From positions 1-20,122 of the forward strand of contig JAFGXK010000068.1 of the NCBI GenBank assembly GCA_016936695.1: a stretch of 20,122 nt of DNA, given 5' to 3'. Numbering within the stretch: position 1 is the stretch's first letter; each line of letters starts with the position of its first letter. This document shows, piece by piece, positions 7,183-16,528 of this stretch. A program made the translations under genes and the position numbers. This stretch comes from Bacteroidales bacterium. Lineage in GTDB: Bacteria; Bacteroidota; Bacteroidia; Bacteroidales; VadinHA17. The notes under the pieces are model-generated. The model worked only from the letters and a program-made list of their open reading frames with translations, was not told the DNA's origin and did not search any database.

Positions 7183-9429
7183 ATGCTTAAAATCAGGAAT
7201 ACCACATCCAGAATCATCCTGGCTGCCTTTCTGCTTACTTTAGCAGTAGTTGCCGTTGCTTGTGCCGGAATGTCGGACCGTATTAAAACCAAACACGAGC
7301 TTCTTAACTTCAAAAATGCAAATGCCTCCGTCGTAATGTCTGAAGACGGTCAGCTTCTCGGGAAATATTTCTATGAGAACCGGACAAACATCACATTTGA
7401 TCAGCTGCCGGGTAACCTTGTTGACGCTCTGATTGCAACTGAAGATGTCAGGTTCTACGATCATCATGGGACCGATGCAAGAAGCTTTCTGAGGGTGCTC
7501 TTTAAGTCGATCCTGATGAACGACCGCAGTTCCGGAGGTGGGAGCACAATAACACAGCAACTGGCCAAGAATATGTTTGGCCGCACGACCAGGGGTTTTA
7601 TGCCAATGGTCTCAAACAAGATCAGCGAGCTGATAATGGCCCGCCGAATCGAAAAGGTATATAGCAAGAATGATATTCTTACACTTTACCTTAATACAGT
7701 TGCCTTCGGGGAAAACGTATTTGGCATAGAAGCAGCCTCGGTCAGGTTCTTCAATAAGTCAACAGCAGACCTCGCCATTGAAGAATCGGCGGTGCTGGTG
7801 GGAATGCTTAAGGCAAATACTTTCTACAATCCCCGCCGTAATCCTGAAAATGCAAAGACAAGACGAAATGTGGTTCTGGGCCAGATGAAGAAATACAAAT
7901 TTCTTGACACGAAAACAGCAGATTCTCTTTCCCTGTTGCCTATGGTTATCGATTACAGCCGGAAAACACGGTCGGAAGGCATTGCTGATTATTTCCTGGT
8001 TCAGGTGAGGAAAGAGGCGGAAGAAGTTCTGAGGGGCTATAACTCTCCTGATGGCAGCGAATGGGATCTGGAAAGAGATGGCCTTGTAATAACCACAACA
8101 CTGAATTATTCTCTTCAGGATTATGCGGTACGCTCATTCAGAGAGCATCTGCAGGTTATGCAAAAGAGGCTGAACTCACAATACAGGACTTCGTCGGGCC
8201 GCCGGGCACTGGAGCAGGTTGCTGCAAGTGAACTCAAGAGGCTGGGATTGGAAGAAAGGGCATCTGAGATGAGGGTTCAGGAGATCTTTGACTGGGACGG
8301 TACCTTAACCGATTCTCTTTCAGTGTCAGACAGTCTGAAGCGATCGCTTCTTCTCCTGCATGCCGGACTTATGGCAATGGACCCGCAGTCGGGAGGCATT
8401 AAAGCCTGGGTGGGAGGCCTCGACTTCAAGACCCAGCCCTACGACCAGATTCTTGCAAGGCGTCAGCTGGCCTCAGTGTTCAAGCCAGTTATTTATGCTG
8501 CGGCACTGGAAGATGGATTCGAGCCATGCCGCTACCTCGACAACGATTCAATAACCCTGTCGGGCTTCGATGACTGGAGCCCCGAAAATTTTGACCATTC
8601 ATACGGCGGAAAATATTCTCTGTCAGGCGCTTTGGTCCATTCAATGAACGTTCCCACTTTCAGCCTCTACCTGGAGATAGGATTTGAAAAGGTCAATGCG
8701 ATGTGGCGAAAGATGCGCTTTTCATTCGAGCTAGACAACACTCCTTCGCTTGCACTCGGAACTGCTGAGGCAAACATCCGGGAGGTTGCCATTGCCTATT
8801 CATCATTTGTAAACGGAGGATACAGGATTGGGCCATGGTGCATAATTTCTATCTCAACTTCTTCCGGGAAGCTCATCTATTCAAGGGAGATAACAGGAGA
8901 AAAAATAAGGATTATGACCGACAGAACCAGCCAGCTTATGTCAGCCATGCTGCAGAAGGCTGTCAGGGAGGGTACCGGTGTCTCGATGAACTACGTTTAT
9001 GGTGTTGATTTCCCGCTTTCCGGCAAAACCGGGACATCCCAGGATTACTCGGATGCCTGGTTTGCAGCTTTTAACCCCGGACTGGTTATTGTTTCAAGGG
9101 CCGGAGCATCAACAAGATCCATTCACTTCAACAGCGGATCAAATGGATCCGGAAGCGCACTGGCCCTGCCGCTCGTGGCTCTCACCCTGAAGAAGATGAA
9201 GCAGAACCGGACTCTGAGCCAAAGCCTTATCTTACCTTTTCCCGAGCTTCCTGCTGAACTTGCCGGCGCCCTCGATTGCCCTGATTTCAGGGAAGACAGT
9301 TTTTTTGACATCTTAATTGATATCTTTGAAAAGGATGAAAAAGAATACGACACCCCCGAACGCAGGATTCAGCGAAGGGTTAACAGTATCCTGAGAAAAA
9401 TTCTAAAGAAAAGAAAATATGAAAGATAA
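7183..9429 (+). CDS. Bifunctional class A penicillin-binding protein (PBP1-type)
   Basis: The 748-residue product polymerises lipid II glycan strands and cross-links their peptides in the periplasm. One N-terminal membrane anchor spans about residues 10-28. The glycosyltransferase family 51 domain shows EDVRFYDHHG (87-96, catalytic Glu87), GGSTITQQ (119-126) and the RRIEK / ILTLYLN motifs. The transpeptidase domain carries all three serine motifs: S431-V-F-K434, S487-M-N489 and K615-T-G617. The box before the active-site serine is RRQLAS instead of the usual RQPGS. The C-terminus ends in a basic tail rich in Lys and Arg. Both activities look intact and the length is normal for PBP1A/1B-like enzymes. 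It overlaps the next gene by 11 bases, suggesting translational coupling. It is first in a probable three-gene operon. Confidence 0.93.
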   Translation: MLKIRNTTSRIILAAFLLTLAVVAVACAGMSDRIKTKHELLNFKNANASVVMSEDGQLLGKYFYENRTNITFDQLPGNLVDALIATEDVRFYDHHGTDARSFLRVLFKSILMNDRSSGGGSTITQQLAKNMFGRTTRGFMPMVSNKISELIMARRIEKVYSKNDILTLYLNTVAFGENVFGIEAASVRFFNKSTADLAIEESAVLVGMLKANTFYNPRRNPENAKTRRNVVLGQMKKYKFLDTKTADSLSLLPMVIDYSRKTRSEGIADYFLVQVRKEAEEVLRGYNSPDGSEWDLERDGLVITTTLNYSLQDYAVRSFREHLQVMQKRLNSQYRTSSGRRALEQVAASELKRLGLEERASEMRVQEIFDWDGTLTDSLSVSDSLKRSLLLLHAGLMAMDPQSGGIKAWVGGLDFKTQPYDQILARRQLASVFKPVIYAAALEDGFEPCRYLDNDSITLSGFDDWSPENFDHSYGGKYSLSGALVHSMNVPTFSLYLEIGFEKVNAMWRKMRFSFELDNTPSLALGTAEANIREVAIAYSSFVNGGYRIGPWCIISISTSSGKLIYSREITGEKIRIMTDRTSQLMSAMLQKAVREGTGVSMNYVYGVDFPLSGKTGTSQDYSDAWFAAFNPGLVIVSRAGASTRSIHFNSGSNGSGSALALPLVALTLKKMKQNRTLSQSLILPFPELPAELAGALDCPDFREDSFFDILIDIFEKDEKEYDTPERRIQRRVNSILRKILKKRKYER

Positions 9430-10705
9430 AGTAATTCACAAACTGATGGTGGTTCTTATGTTCGGCTCGCTGACACTTGGAATTGCCTGCTCGCAAAACC
9501 TCAGTTGGACTCATTTCAGGGGCAACAATCTGAACGGCATTTCATCGGCTGTCAATATTCCGGTTGAATGGAATGAAAGCAATACCAAATGGAAGACCGC
9601 AATACATGGAAACGGACATTCTTCACCGGTTGTCTATGGAAACCAGGTCTGGGTTACCACTGCCACTTCCGACGGTACTGAACTCTACGCGGTTTGCGTA
9701 GATTTCAGGACAGGAAAAATAATCCATGACGTGAAGGTGTTTGATGTTGATGACCGTATAAGCAAGCACGGGATCAATACCTTTGCCAGTCCAACCCCAT
9801 GCATCGAAAACGGATTCGTATATGTGCATTTCGGAAGCCTTGGCACAGCCTGCATCAGAACAGGCGACGGCTCGGTATCATGGAAGCGGACCGACCTGAA
9901 ATGCAATCATGTACAGGGACCGGGCTCATCGCCTGTGATCTACGGGAACCTGCTTATACTGCATTATGAAGGCACCGATGTCAGGTTTATTGTGGCGCTT
10001 GACAAGGCTACAGGAAAACAGGTGTGGCGGACAGACAGGCCTGAGGAACCTTATAAGGCGCTTGCCAATATAGGGAAAAAGGCTTATGTAACTCCTTTGA
10101 TCATGAATGTTAAGGGAAAGGATCTCCTTATATCCAACGGATCAGCAGTTTGCTGCGCTTATGAGCCGCTTACGGGGAAAGAGGTCTGGAAAGTAGTGGG
10201 AGGGGCCGAGTCGACTGTTCCGATGCCTGTGGCTTGGAACGGGAAGGTTTTCTTTTACACGGGTTCCGAAAACAGTCCTGACGGTGGCACCTATACTGAA
10301 ATGTTTGCTGTAAATCCCGACGGGAAAGGCGATATCACTTCAACCAACATACTCTGGAAAAAGCGTGACGATCAGGCGCATACTCAAATGCTAACCCCGG
10401 TGGTAAAGGACGGCCTTATCTATACGGTCAATACGAGGAATTACCTTATGTGCATTGATGCTGAGACAGGAAAGGAAATCTGGTCGGAAAGACTCAGGTC
10501 CGATCACAACGCCTCACCGGTCATTGCAGAAGACCTTGTCTGGTTCTTTTCGGTTAAGGGCGAAGTGACCGCCATACGTACGGGACGTAAACCGGATATT
10601 GTATCGCGCTTTCTGATGGATTCGGGAATCTGGGGTACCCCGGCCTTTCTTGGAGAATCAGTTGTTGTCAGGACTGAAAAGTTCCTTTACAGGATAGAGA
10701 AATAG
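9419..10705 (+). CDS. Exported PQQ-like beta-propeller repeat protein
   Basis: The 428-residue product has a hydrophobic export signal ending LTLGIACSQ. Cys24 could be lipid-modified, but the lipobox is poor (Ile at -2), so a plain Sec signal is equally possible. The mature protein consists of PQQ/YWTD-like propeller blades, each with a strand turn of the kind CIDAETGKEIW, ALDKATGKQVW, AYEPLTGKEVW. It opens with W-T-H-F-R-G-N-N-L-N-G, the signature start of a family of PQQ-binding-like proteins. The typical dehydrogenase active-site elements are not evident, so a scaffold or BamB-like role is more likely than enzymatic PQQ oxidation. The ATG at 9419 lies inside the last codons of the penicillin-binding protein gene, and the next gene starts 28 bases after the stop. 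Substrate or partner is unknown. Confidence 0.85.
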   Translation: MKDKVIHKLMVVLMFGSLTLGIACSQNLSWTHFRGNNLNGISSAVNIPVEWNESNTKWKTAIHGNGHSSPVVYGNQVWVTTATSDGTELYAVCVDFRTGKIIHDVKVFDVDDRISKHGINTFASPTPCIENGFVYVHFGSLGTACIRTGDGSVSWKRTDLKCNHVQGPGSSPVIYGNLLILHYEGTDVRFIVALDKATGKQVWRTDRPEEPYKALANIGKKAYVTPLIMNVKGKDLLISNGSAVCCAYEPLTGKEVWKVVGGAESTVPMPVAWNGKVFFYTGSENSPDGGTYTEMFAVNPDGKGDITSTNILWKKRDDQAHTQMLTPVVKDGLIYTVNTRNYLMCIDAETGKEIWSERLRSDHNASPVIAEDLVWFFSVKGEVTAIRTGRKPDIVSRFLMDSGIWGTPAFLGESVVVRTEKFLYRIEK

Positions 10706-10732
10706 TCTATAAGATACTAAATACTTTGTGGC

Positions 10733-12403
10733 GTGGATTGGTTAAATGAACTGCTGTGGAATGATACGGTGGCACATACCATCATTCTTTACAGCGTTGT
10801 AATAGCCGCCGGCGTTTTTCTCGGGAAGATTAAAATATGGGGCGTCTCCCTTGGTATCACTTTTGTCTTGTTTGCAGGGATACTGATGGGACATCTTGGA
10901 TTCACCGCCAGCCATAAGGTAATTGAATTTGTAAGGGACTTTGGCTTGATCCTCTTTGTTTTTTCCATAGGCTTGCAGGTAGGCCCCGGTTTTTTTGCGT
11001 CCTTCCGGAAAGGGGGACTTACACTGAATCTGCTTGCTGCTGCGATTGTTATTATGGGCGGCCTTACTACCCTGATCATCCATTTTCTTTCCGGTACACC
11101 GATTCCTGAACTTGTCGGGGTGATGTCGGGGGCAGTTACAAACACACCGGGGCTTGGTGCTGCCCAGAATGCCCTTGCACAGGTGGCTTCAGGCACAGAA
11201 GGAGAAGTGATCCCCGATATCGGTCTCGGATACGCAGTTGCATATCCCTTCGGGGTGCTCGGTATCATAATCACTATGATACTTATCAAAAAGATGATGG
11301 GGGTCGATGTGAAACAGGAACTGGAGATTTTGCATAATGAGCTTCATCCCGCCGATTCCCTGCCTGAGAAATTGAATATTCTTATCACAAATCCATCGAT
11401 TTTCAATAAGTCCGTATCGGAGATTTCCGGAACCCTTGGCGAAGGAGTGGTTATTTCGAGAGTGCTGCATAAGGGAAATCTTCTTTCTGCAACATCGGAG
11501 ACAATTCTCCATGAAGGCGATATAATACTGGTCGTTACCAGTAAGGGAATGACAAAGGAAGTGCTGCAGCTTACCGGTTCAATCAGCGACATGGATCTCT
11601 CTACCAGATCGGGAGACCTGATATCAAGAAGGCTTCTTGTTACCAGCAGGGAAGTAACAGGCAAAAGCCTGGGTTCGCTGAGACTGAGAACACGATTCAA
11701 TATAAACATAACAAGGATCTACAGATCGGGTATCGAATTCATTCCTAGTCCGGGGATAGAATTGCAGATGGGCGACAGGCTTACCGTGGTGGGGGATGAG
11801 AAGTCAATAGCAAAGGTCACGGCAGAGATTGGCAATTCTATGAAACGGCTTGAAGAGCCAAATGTAATCCCGATTTTTGTAGGGATTCTTCTTGGTGTCC
11901 TTCTTGGAAGTATTCCGGTTAATATTCCCGGTATGGCTCATCCCCTGAAGCTTGGGCTGGCAGGAGGTCCGCTGATAGTTGCAATTCTTCTTAGCAGATA
12001 CGGACACAAATTCTCTCTTGTCTCATATACAACCGCAAGCGCCAACCTCATGCTTCGGGAAATAGGGATAGTACTGTTCCTTGCCAGTGTCGGAATAAAA
12101 TCGGGTGAGAATTTCATCTCCACACTGGTATCAGGCGACGGACTTAAATGGATGGGATATGGCGCTTTGATCACTCTCGTGCCGCTGCTTCTGACCGGAT
12201 TTGTTGCACGGATATCGTTAAAACGGAATTATTTTGAGATATGCGGCCTTCTCTCGGGAAGCATGACCGATCCTCCCGCCCTTGCCTTCGCAAACGGAAT
12301 CGCCCGGTCGGAAGCTCCGTCAGTGGCATATGCCACAGTCTATCCCCTTGTGATGTTCCTGAGAATATTCTTGGCACAGCTCCTGATCCTGCTCTTTGCC
12401 TGA
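10733..12403 (+). CDS. Putative transporter, YidE/YbjL (aspartate:alanine exchanger) family with RCK-C domains
   Basis: The 556-residue inner membrane protein starts at GTG 10733 (MDWLNELLWND), the start that gives the usual family N-terminus. It consists of two homologous membrane halves (about 10-190 and 380-556) separated by two cytoplasmic TrkA-C/RCK-C domains (about 212-288 and 293-378). Each half carries a matching re-entrant-loop motif, SGAVTNTPGLGAA (132-144) and SGSMTDPPALAFA (508-520), showing the internal duplication typical of the family. Characterised relatives exchange aspartate for alanine, but most members have no proven substrate, and the RCK-C domains suggest gating by a small ligand. 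It follows the propeller gene by 28 bases and is probably last in the operon. I see no clear terminator in the 47 bases to the next, convergent gene. Confidence 0.88.
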   Translation: MDWLNELLWNDTVAHTIILYSVVIAAGVFLGKIKIWGVSLGITFVLFAGILMGHLGFTASHKVIEFVRDFGLILFVFSIGLQVGPGFFASFRKGGLTLNLLAAAIVIMGGLTTLIIHFLSGTPIPELVGVMSGAVTNTPGLGAAQNALAQVASGTEGEVIPDIGLGYAVAYPFGVLGIIITMILIKKMMGVDVKQELEILHNELHPADSLPEKLNILITNPSIFNKSVSEISGTLGEGVVISRVLHKGNLLSATSETILHEGDIILVVTSKGMTKEVLQLTGSISDMDLSTRSGDLISRRLLVTSREVTGKSLGSLRLRTRFNINITRIYRSGIEFIPSPGIELQMGDRLTVVGDEKSIAKVTAEIGNSMKRLEEPNVIPIFVGILLGVLLGSIPVNIPGMAHPLKLGLAGGPLIVAILLSRYGHKFSLVSYTTASANLMLREIGIVLFLASVGIKSGENFISTLVSGDGLKWMGYGALITLVPLLLTGFVARISLKRNYFEICGLLSGSMTDPPALAFANGIARSEAPSVAYATVYPLVMFLRIFLAQLLILLFA

Positions 12404-12450
12404 TCAGAGTACCAGTGCCATGAAACCAATTCTCGTTGCCGGTTATCCTG

Positions 12451-13767
12451 TCAGATCCCGCTTAACTGGACCCCTTCAAAGAGCAATGAAGGCAGCCTGA
12501 TTGAATCATCTTCCTTGACATCATTGCCCAACTCCTTAAGGTTGAACCAAAACTTGTTCATGTTGCCGGCAATGTTCATTTCATTGACAGGATGTATGGT
12601 CTTGCCGTCTTCAATGTAGAATCCCTCGATACCATAGGAGAAATCACCTGTCGAGCCGTTGCAGTTGCCCCCTATGAAACCTGTTATCAGCACTCCCTTT
12701 TTCATAGATGCAAGTAGTTCATCAAGATTCCTTGTTCCCGTTTCGAAAACTACATTTGAACTGCTTCCCGAAGTGGGTTTCATCCCCAGTTTCTTCCCGT
12801 AGTATGTGTCAATGTAATAATCTTTCAGTATACCTTTTTCTATAATTGGACGCCTTACTGCTTTAAGTCCTTCATCATCGAAGAGCCTGGACCCCTGTCC
12901 CGAAGGGATATGAGGGTCATCAATGGCAGTAAGTACTTCGGATGTCACCGGCTTACCCTGTTTACCTATGAGGAACGATTGTTTCTGGTAAAGACTCGAA
13001 GCCAGAAGTGATTCATACAAAGGAGAGAGCAGGTTGGCTGCAACCCTGTTTTCAACGATTACGTTATAGAGTCCTGAACTGACCTTTTGCGGATCTGATT
13101 TCTTCAGAGCCCTGTCGAGGGCCTTTGTACCAATTCCCTCTTTCCTGAGCTTGTCGAAGAACAACTGACTTTCATACCAGAAGGCATTCGGCCGGCCGGT
13201 GTTGCTTTTCACCGAGACCTCCGCTGCGAGCTGTACCCCGGTCTTTTCCGAGCTGCCTCTGAACCCATTGCTGGTTACCTTTATACCGTTGGCTAAACTG
13301 TCATAATAGTAAGAGCTCACCGAAAGAATCCTTTCATCCTTACCGTAAACTTCATCCATCACTTTCTTTGCAAGATCGATCTTTGTCTTTGCATCAACAG
13401 AATCGATGCTCTTGTCAAAGATGCCAAGGGATGGACCGCCTTCCCTGTAGTAAAGTTCAGGATCGGGAAGGGATCTGTATTCGTCAGCCGCAAGAAAGCG
13501 TGTAGATGCAATCGCTTCCTCCACAAACCTGAACAGTTCTTCTCTGTTCATCCTGTTGGTTGAATGAGATGAGTATTTCTTATCAACGTAAATACTTATC
13601 GAAAGGTTGGCCCGGTTTGATTCCTTCAGACTGTCAATAAGCTGGTCCCTGATCTCAATTTCAGTGCTCCGGTTGTCAAAAACCGAAACTGACACTTGTT
13701 CAGCTCCGCTTTTCAATGCATGTTCAATGACGATATCGGCCAGAGCATATTTTTCATTTGTATTCAT
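12451..13767 (-). CDS. tldE: TldE/PmbA-family metalloprotease subunit
   Basis: The 438-residue product is the non-metal-binding partner of the TldD/TldE modular protease, which in Escherichia coli degrades unfolded peptides and matures microcin B17. The C-terminal signature N-C-N-G-S-T-G-D-F-S-Y-G-I-E-G with downstream M-N-I-A-G-N-M is characteristic of the PmbA branch. The HExxxH motif is absent, as expected for TldE. The protein starts directly in the folded N-terminal domain (MNTNEKYALADIVIEHALKS), with no signal peptide or membrane segment, so on its own it would be cytoplasmic. It lies 32 bases downstream of tldD on the same strand and is surely co-transcribed with it. Length is normal for the family. 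Confidence 0.9.
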   Translation of the reverse strand: MNTNEKYALADIVIEHALKSGAEQVSVSVFDNRSTEIEIRDQLIDSLKESNRANLSISIYVDKKYSSHSTNRMNREELFRFVEEAIASTRFLAADEYRSLPDPELYYREGGPSLGIFDKSIDSVDAKTKIDLAKKVMDEVYGKDERILSVSSYYYDSLANGIKVTSNGFRGSSEKTGVQLAAEVSVKSNTGRPNAFWYESQLFFDKLRKEGIGTKALDRALKKSDPQKVSSGLYNVIVENRVAANLLSPLYESLLASSLYQKQSFLIGKQGKPVTSEVLTAIDDPHIPSGQGSRLFDDEGLKAVRRPIIEKGILKDYYIDTYYGKKLGMKPTSGSSSNVVFETGTRNLDELLASMKKGVLITGFIGGNCNGSTGDFSYGIEGFYIEDGKTIHPVNEMNIAGNMNKFWFNLKELGNDVKEDDSIRLPSLLFEGVQLSGI

Positions 13768-13799
13768 AATGATATTTTTTTCTGTTAAATGAGATTATT

Positions 13800-15314
13800 C
13801 TAACCCACAGTCAGCTTCCTGATCTTCACAGTAGGCATACCCATTGTTACCGGAACCGACTGACCGTTTTTGCCGCACATGCCGCCACCGTTATCGATAG
13901 CCTTATCATCAGCAACCATTACAATATCGGCAAGTGCCTGAGGACCGTTACCAATAATGTTTATATCCTTGATGGGTTTTGTCAGTTTTCCGTTCTCGAT
14001 CAGATAACCGAATTTCACAAAGAAGGTGAAATCACCCTGACCGATGTTCACCTCACCATTGCTGAAATAATCGACATATATTCCTTTTTTTACGCTGGCA
14101 ATGATTTCTTCCTTCTTATGAGGTCCATTCTCCATGTAGGTGCTTCTCATTCTGGGCATCGGGATATGCCTGAAACTTTGCCTTCTTCCATTTCCTGTTG
14201 AAGGCACTTTATAGAAATTAGAGCTTATCCTGTCGTGAAGGTAGCTTGTCAGCTTACCATTGCTGACCAGGAAAGTCTTCTCAGTGGGATTACCCTCATC
14301 ATCAAAATTCAGGCTGCCCCGGTTCATCGGAATAGTACCGTCGTCGATAATGGTTACAAAGTCTTCAGCTATTTTTTGTCCCATCTTATCGCAGAAAATG
14401 GAAAGGTTTTTCCGGTTGAAATCGGCCTCGAAGGCATGTCCCATGGCCTCATGAAGAAGTATACCCGACTGACCGGCTCCCATCACGACCTCCATTTCGC
14501 CAGGCTCCGGCCTGACAGCGTTGAAAAGTCTGGATGTTCTGTCGACTACTTCGGTTGATAGTTCATCAATCAACTCATTAGTCAGGAAGTCAGGACCCAT
14601 CCTGTAAGAACGGGTTACATAGAAATTCTCGGTGCTCCCTTTATCTTCCATAATGCAGACTCCTGCGATCAGGATAATCGGTCTGTAGTCCCATGCCAGC
14701 AGTCCGTCAGAATTATAGAAAAGGATGTAGGAGCTGTTGTCGTTGAGATAGACATTTACCATTGTTACCCGGTTGTCTGCAGCAAAGATTTTGTCATTCA
14801 TTCTCTGCATGTAGGGGATCTTGTCTTTTATTGAGGTGTCCTCCCATGAACCCCTGATTGCATAATAGTTCGGCTTGACGTATTCGGTGATATCGGCAAC
14901 CGAAAATTTACCGGAACTTTCGGCGATGTTTGAAGCGGTTCTTGCCGCTTTAAGCATGGCTTCTTCAGTAAGGTCTTCCGAATATGCATAACCTGTCTGG
15001 TCGCCTTTGAGTACCCTGATGCCTACACCCGAAGATATGTTTGAATAGGCGCTGTTTACCTTATTGTCTTCAAGTGCACAGGTATTGCTTAGCGTATGTT
15101 CAAAAAAGAGGTCAGCATAGTCTGCCCCTTTTTCCATGGCCGCGGAAATTACTTTTTGCAGGGTTGCTCTGGTTACCTCAAAATGAGTGAGATAGCTTTC
15201 AGCATCTGCCGAAAGCCTTACCGTCTTGCACGAATTTAAAAAAGGCGGTATGACAAGAGAACCTGCCGCAGTGATCCCGCTGATCTTGATAAAGTCACGG
15301 CGTTTTAATTGCAT
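13800..15314 (-). CDS. tldD: TldD-family zinc metalloprotease with Tat signal
   Basis: The 504-residue product is the catalytic subunit of a TldD/TldE protease. The zinc motif HEAMGHAFEAD begins at His288 (HExxxH, His288/Glu289/His293), and the third-ligand region MCGKNGQSVPV contains Cys480, as in characterised TldD. The N-terminus MQLKRRDFIKISG plus a hydrophobic stretch is a twin-arginine signal, followed by FLNSCKT, a possible lipobox with Cys29. The protein is therefore predicted to be exported folded and perhaps lipid-anchored. It is slightly longer than the E. coli enzyme because of this leader. It heads a two-gene operon with tldE and has a TAnnTTTG box just upstream. The family assignment is firm; the location is inferred from the leader only. 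Confidence 0.92.
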   Translation of the reverse strand: MQLKRRDFIKISGITAAGSLVIPPFLNSCKTVRLSADAESYLTHFEVTRATLQKVISAAMEKGADYADLFFEHTLSNTCALEDNKVNSAYSNISSGVGIRVLKGDQTGYAYSEDLTEEAMLKAARTASNIAESSGKFSVADITEYVKPNYYAIRGSWEDTSIKDKIPYMQRMNDKIFAADNRVTMVNVYLNDNSSYILFYNSDGLLAWDYRPIILIAGVCIMEDKGSTENFYVTRSYRMGPDFLTNELIDELSTEVVDRTSRLFNAVRPEPGEMEVVMGAGQSGILLHEAMGHAFEADFNRKNLSIFCDKMGQKIAEDFVTIIDDGTIPMNRGSLNFDDEGNPTEKTFLVSNGKLTSYLHDRISSNFYKVPSTGNGRRQSFRHIPMPRMRSTYMENGPHKKEEIIASVKKGIYVDYFSNGEVNIGQGDFTFFVKFGYLIENGKLTKPIKDINIIGNGPQALADIVMVADDKAIDNGGGMCGKNGQSVPVTMGMPTVKIRKLTVG

Positions 15315-15339
15315 AATGAATAAAGTTTTATTGTAACAT

Positions 15340-15347
15340 CAAATTTA
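15340..15347 (-). promoter_or_regulatory. Bacteroidetes-type -7 promoter box for tldD-tldE
   Basis: The minus strand reads TAAATTTG, an exact TAnnTTTG match about 26 bases before the tldD start codon. It implies a short leader of roughly 20 bases. I do not see a TTTG -33 box at the standard spacing. Confidence 0.45.
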
Positions 15348-15498
15348 TGCTAATTCTAAGGATTGTCTCTTTAATCCCCAAAAAACCATATTATCAAAAA
15401 AGACGGTAAATATTTCAGGTAGATGCAGTATTTTAAGTTTATTTTGCTGCAAACCCTGAAAAAACCTGATTAAAAAAAAAAGTTGAACCGTTATTTTT

Positions 15499-15506
15499 TA
15501 CTTTTG
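15499..15506 (+). promoter_or_regulatory. Bacteroidetes-type -7 promoter box for the epimerase gene
   Basis: TACTTTTG exactly matches TAnnTTTG and lies 40 bases before the ATG at 15547, downstream of a 10-base A tract (15472-15481). Together with the box at 15340-15347 it makes the 232-base divergent region between tldD and the epimerase a two-way promoter region. No good -33 box is visible. Confidence 0.45.
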
Positions 15507-15546
15507 TATCTTTTTACCTATAAACCAGTATATTACAACAATCATA

Positions 15547-16503
15547 ATGAAAGTCCTCATCACCGGATCCTCAGGATCTATAGGAAGCGTTGTCGCCTCA
15601 TACCTTGCAGAGAAAAATATTCCGGTTGTCGCCCTGGATCTGAGGGACCTGCCGGGTACTTCCAATAACGGGTATTATAAATTCCACAATTGCAGTATTA
15701 CAGAGAAGGAAAAGCTTGAGAAGATTTTCTCGGAGGAGCGTCCGACGCACGTTATTCACCTGGCAAGCACATTTCACAAGATACGCGACAGGAAGCTGGA
15801 GTACCAGATTGATGTGGGCGGGTCGGAAAAAATCCTGGATATATGCAACAGGACTTCATCGGTTAAGCAGCTGATATTTTCAAGCTCTGCAACTATTTAC
15901 GGTGCTCACAGGGATAATCCGGAATGGATCAGAGAGACCGATCCCGTCCGGCCGGGGAAATATGTATATGGACTGAACAAGAAACATATTGAGGAAATGT
16001 TCATGAATTCACAGGTAAGGGAGGATCTTAACAGGGTGTTATGCCGGATATGCACCGTCATCGGTCCTACCTACAATAAGCCTGCAACCATAGTTTCGAT
16101 GTTGCTGAAAGTAGGATGGCTGCCATCTTTCACAAAAAATAACAGGGTCCAGTTCATTCATACCGACGACCTTACTGAACTGATACACCTGATTCTCAAG
16201 GATGACGAAATAGCAGGGATCTATAATCTGGCGCCTGACAGTTATTCTCCTATCAAGGACCTTATGCCCGGGAAGAAATACATCTGGATACCTCTGGGCC
16301 TTGTCAGATTTTTTATCTCAATACTGTGGCCGCTCAGGCTTCTGAATCTCGAACCGGCCGGTGTGAACGCAAGTATCTATCCGATTGTAATTGATCCGGA
16401 AAAAATAATCTCGAGGTACAATTACAAGTTCAGGTATTCCTCCGACCAGGCATTCGGCGATGTCAAAATACGGAACATGATACCTGCAGGTGCCAGGTTC
16501 TAG
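15547..16503 (+). CDS. NAD(P)-dependent epimerase/dehydratase (extended short-chain dehydrogenase)
   Basis: The 318-residue cytoplasmic protein has the N-terminal Rossmann fold motif G-S-S-G-S-I-G (7-13) of extended SDR enzymes. The catalytic Y141-G-L-N-K145 and the upstream serine cluster SSSATIYG (about 112-119) complete the active site. The overall pattern matches nucleotide-sugar epimerases and dehydratases, including VGGSEKILDIC and the FIHTDDLTELI segment. The usual central R-x-x-N-V-Y-G-P is seen as C-R-I-C-T-V-I-G-P, so the exact substrate class is unclear. No sugar-nucleotide or surface-polysaccharide genes are adjacent. It is transcribed alone, divergent from tldD and convergent with the glycosidase gene 25 bases away, with no obvious terminator between them. 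Confidence 0.85.
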   Translation: MKVLITGSSGSIGSVVASYLAEKNIPVVALDLRDLPGTSNNGYYKFHNCSITEKEKLEKIFSEERPTHVIHLASTFHKIRDRKLEYQIDVGGSEKILDICNRTSSVKQLIFSSSATIYGAHRDNPEWIRETDPVRPGKYVYGLNKKHIEEMFMNSQVREDLNRVLCRICTVIGPTYNKPATIVSMLLKVGWLPSFTKNNRVQFIHTDDLTELIHLILKDDEIAGIYNLAPDSYSPIKDLMPGKKYIWIPLGLVRFFISILWPLRLLNLEPAGVNASIYPIVIDPEKIISRYNYKFRYSSDQAFGDVKIRNMIPAGARF

Positions 16504-16528
16504 TCAATTTCCCTGTAAAAGCATCCGG

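Noticed and set aside
12404..12450. Terminator between the transporter and tldE
   Set aside because: No stable stem followed by a T-tract is visible in this short convergent gap.
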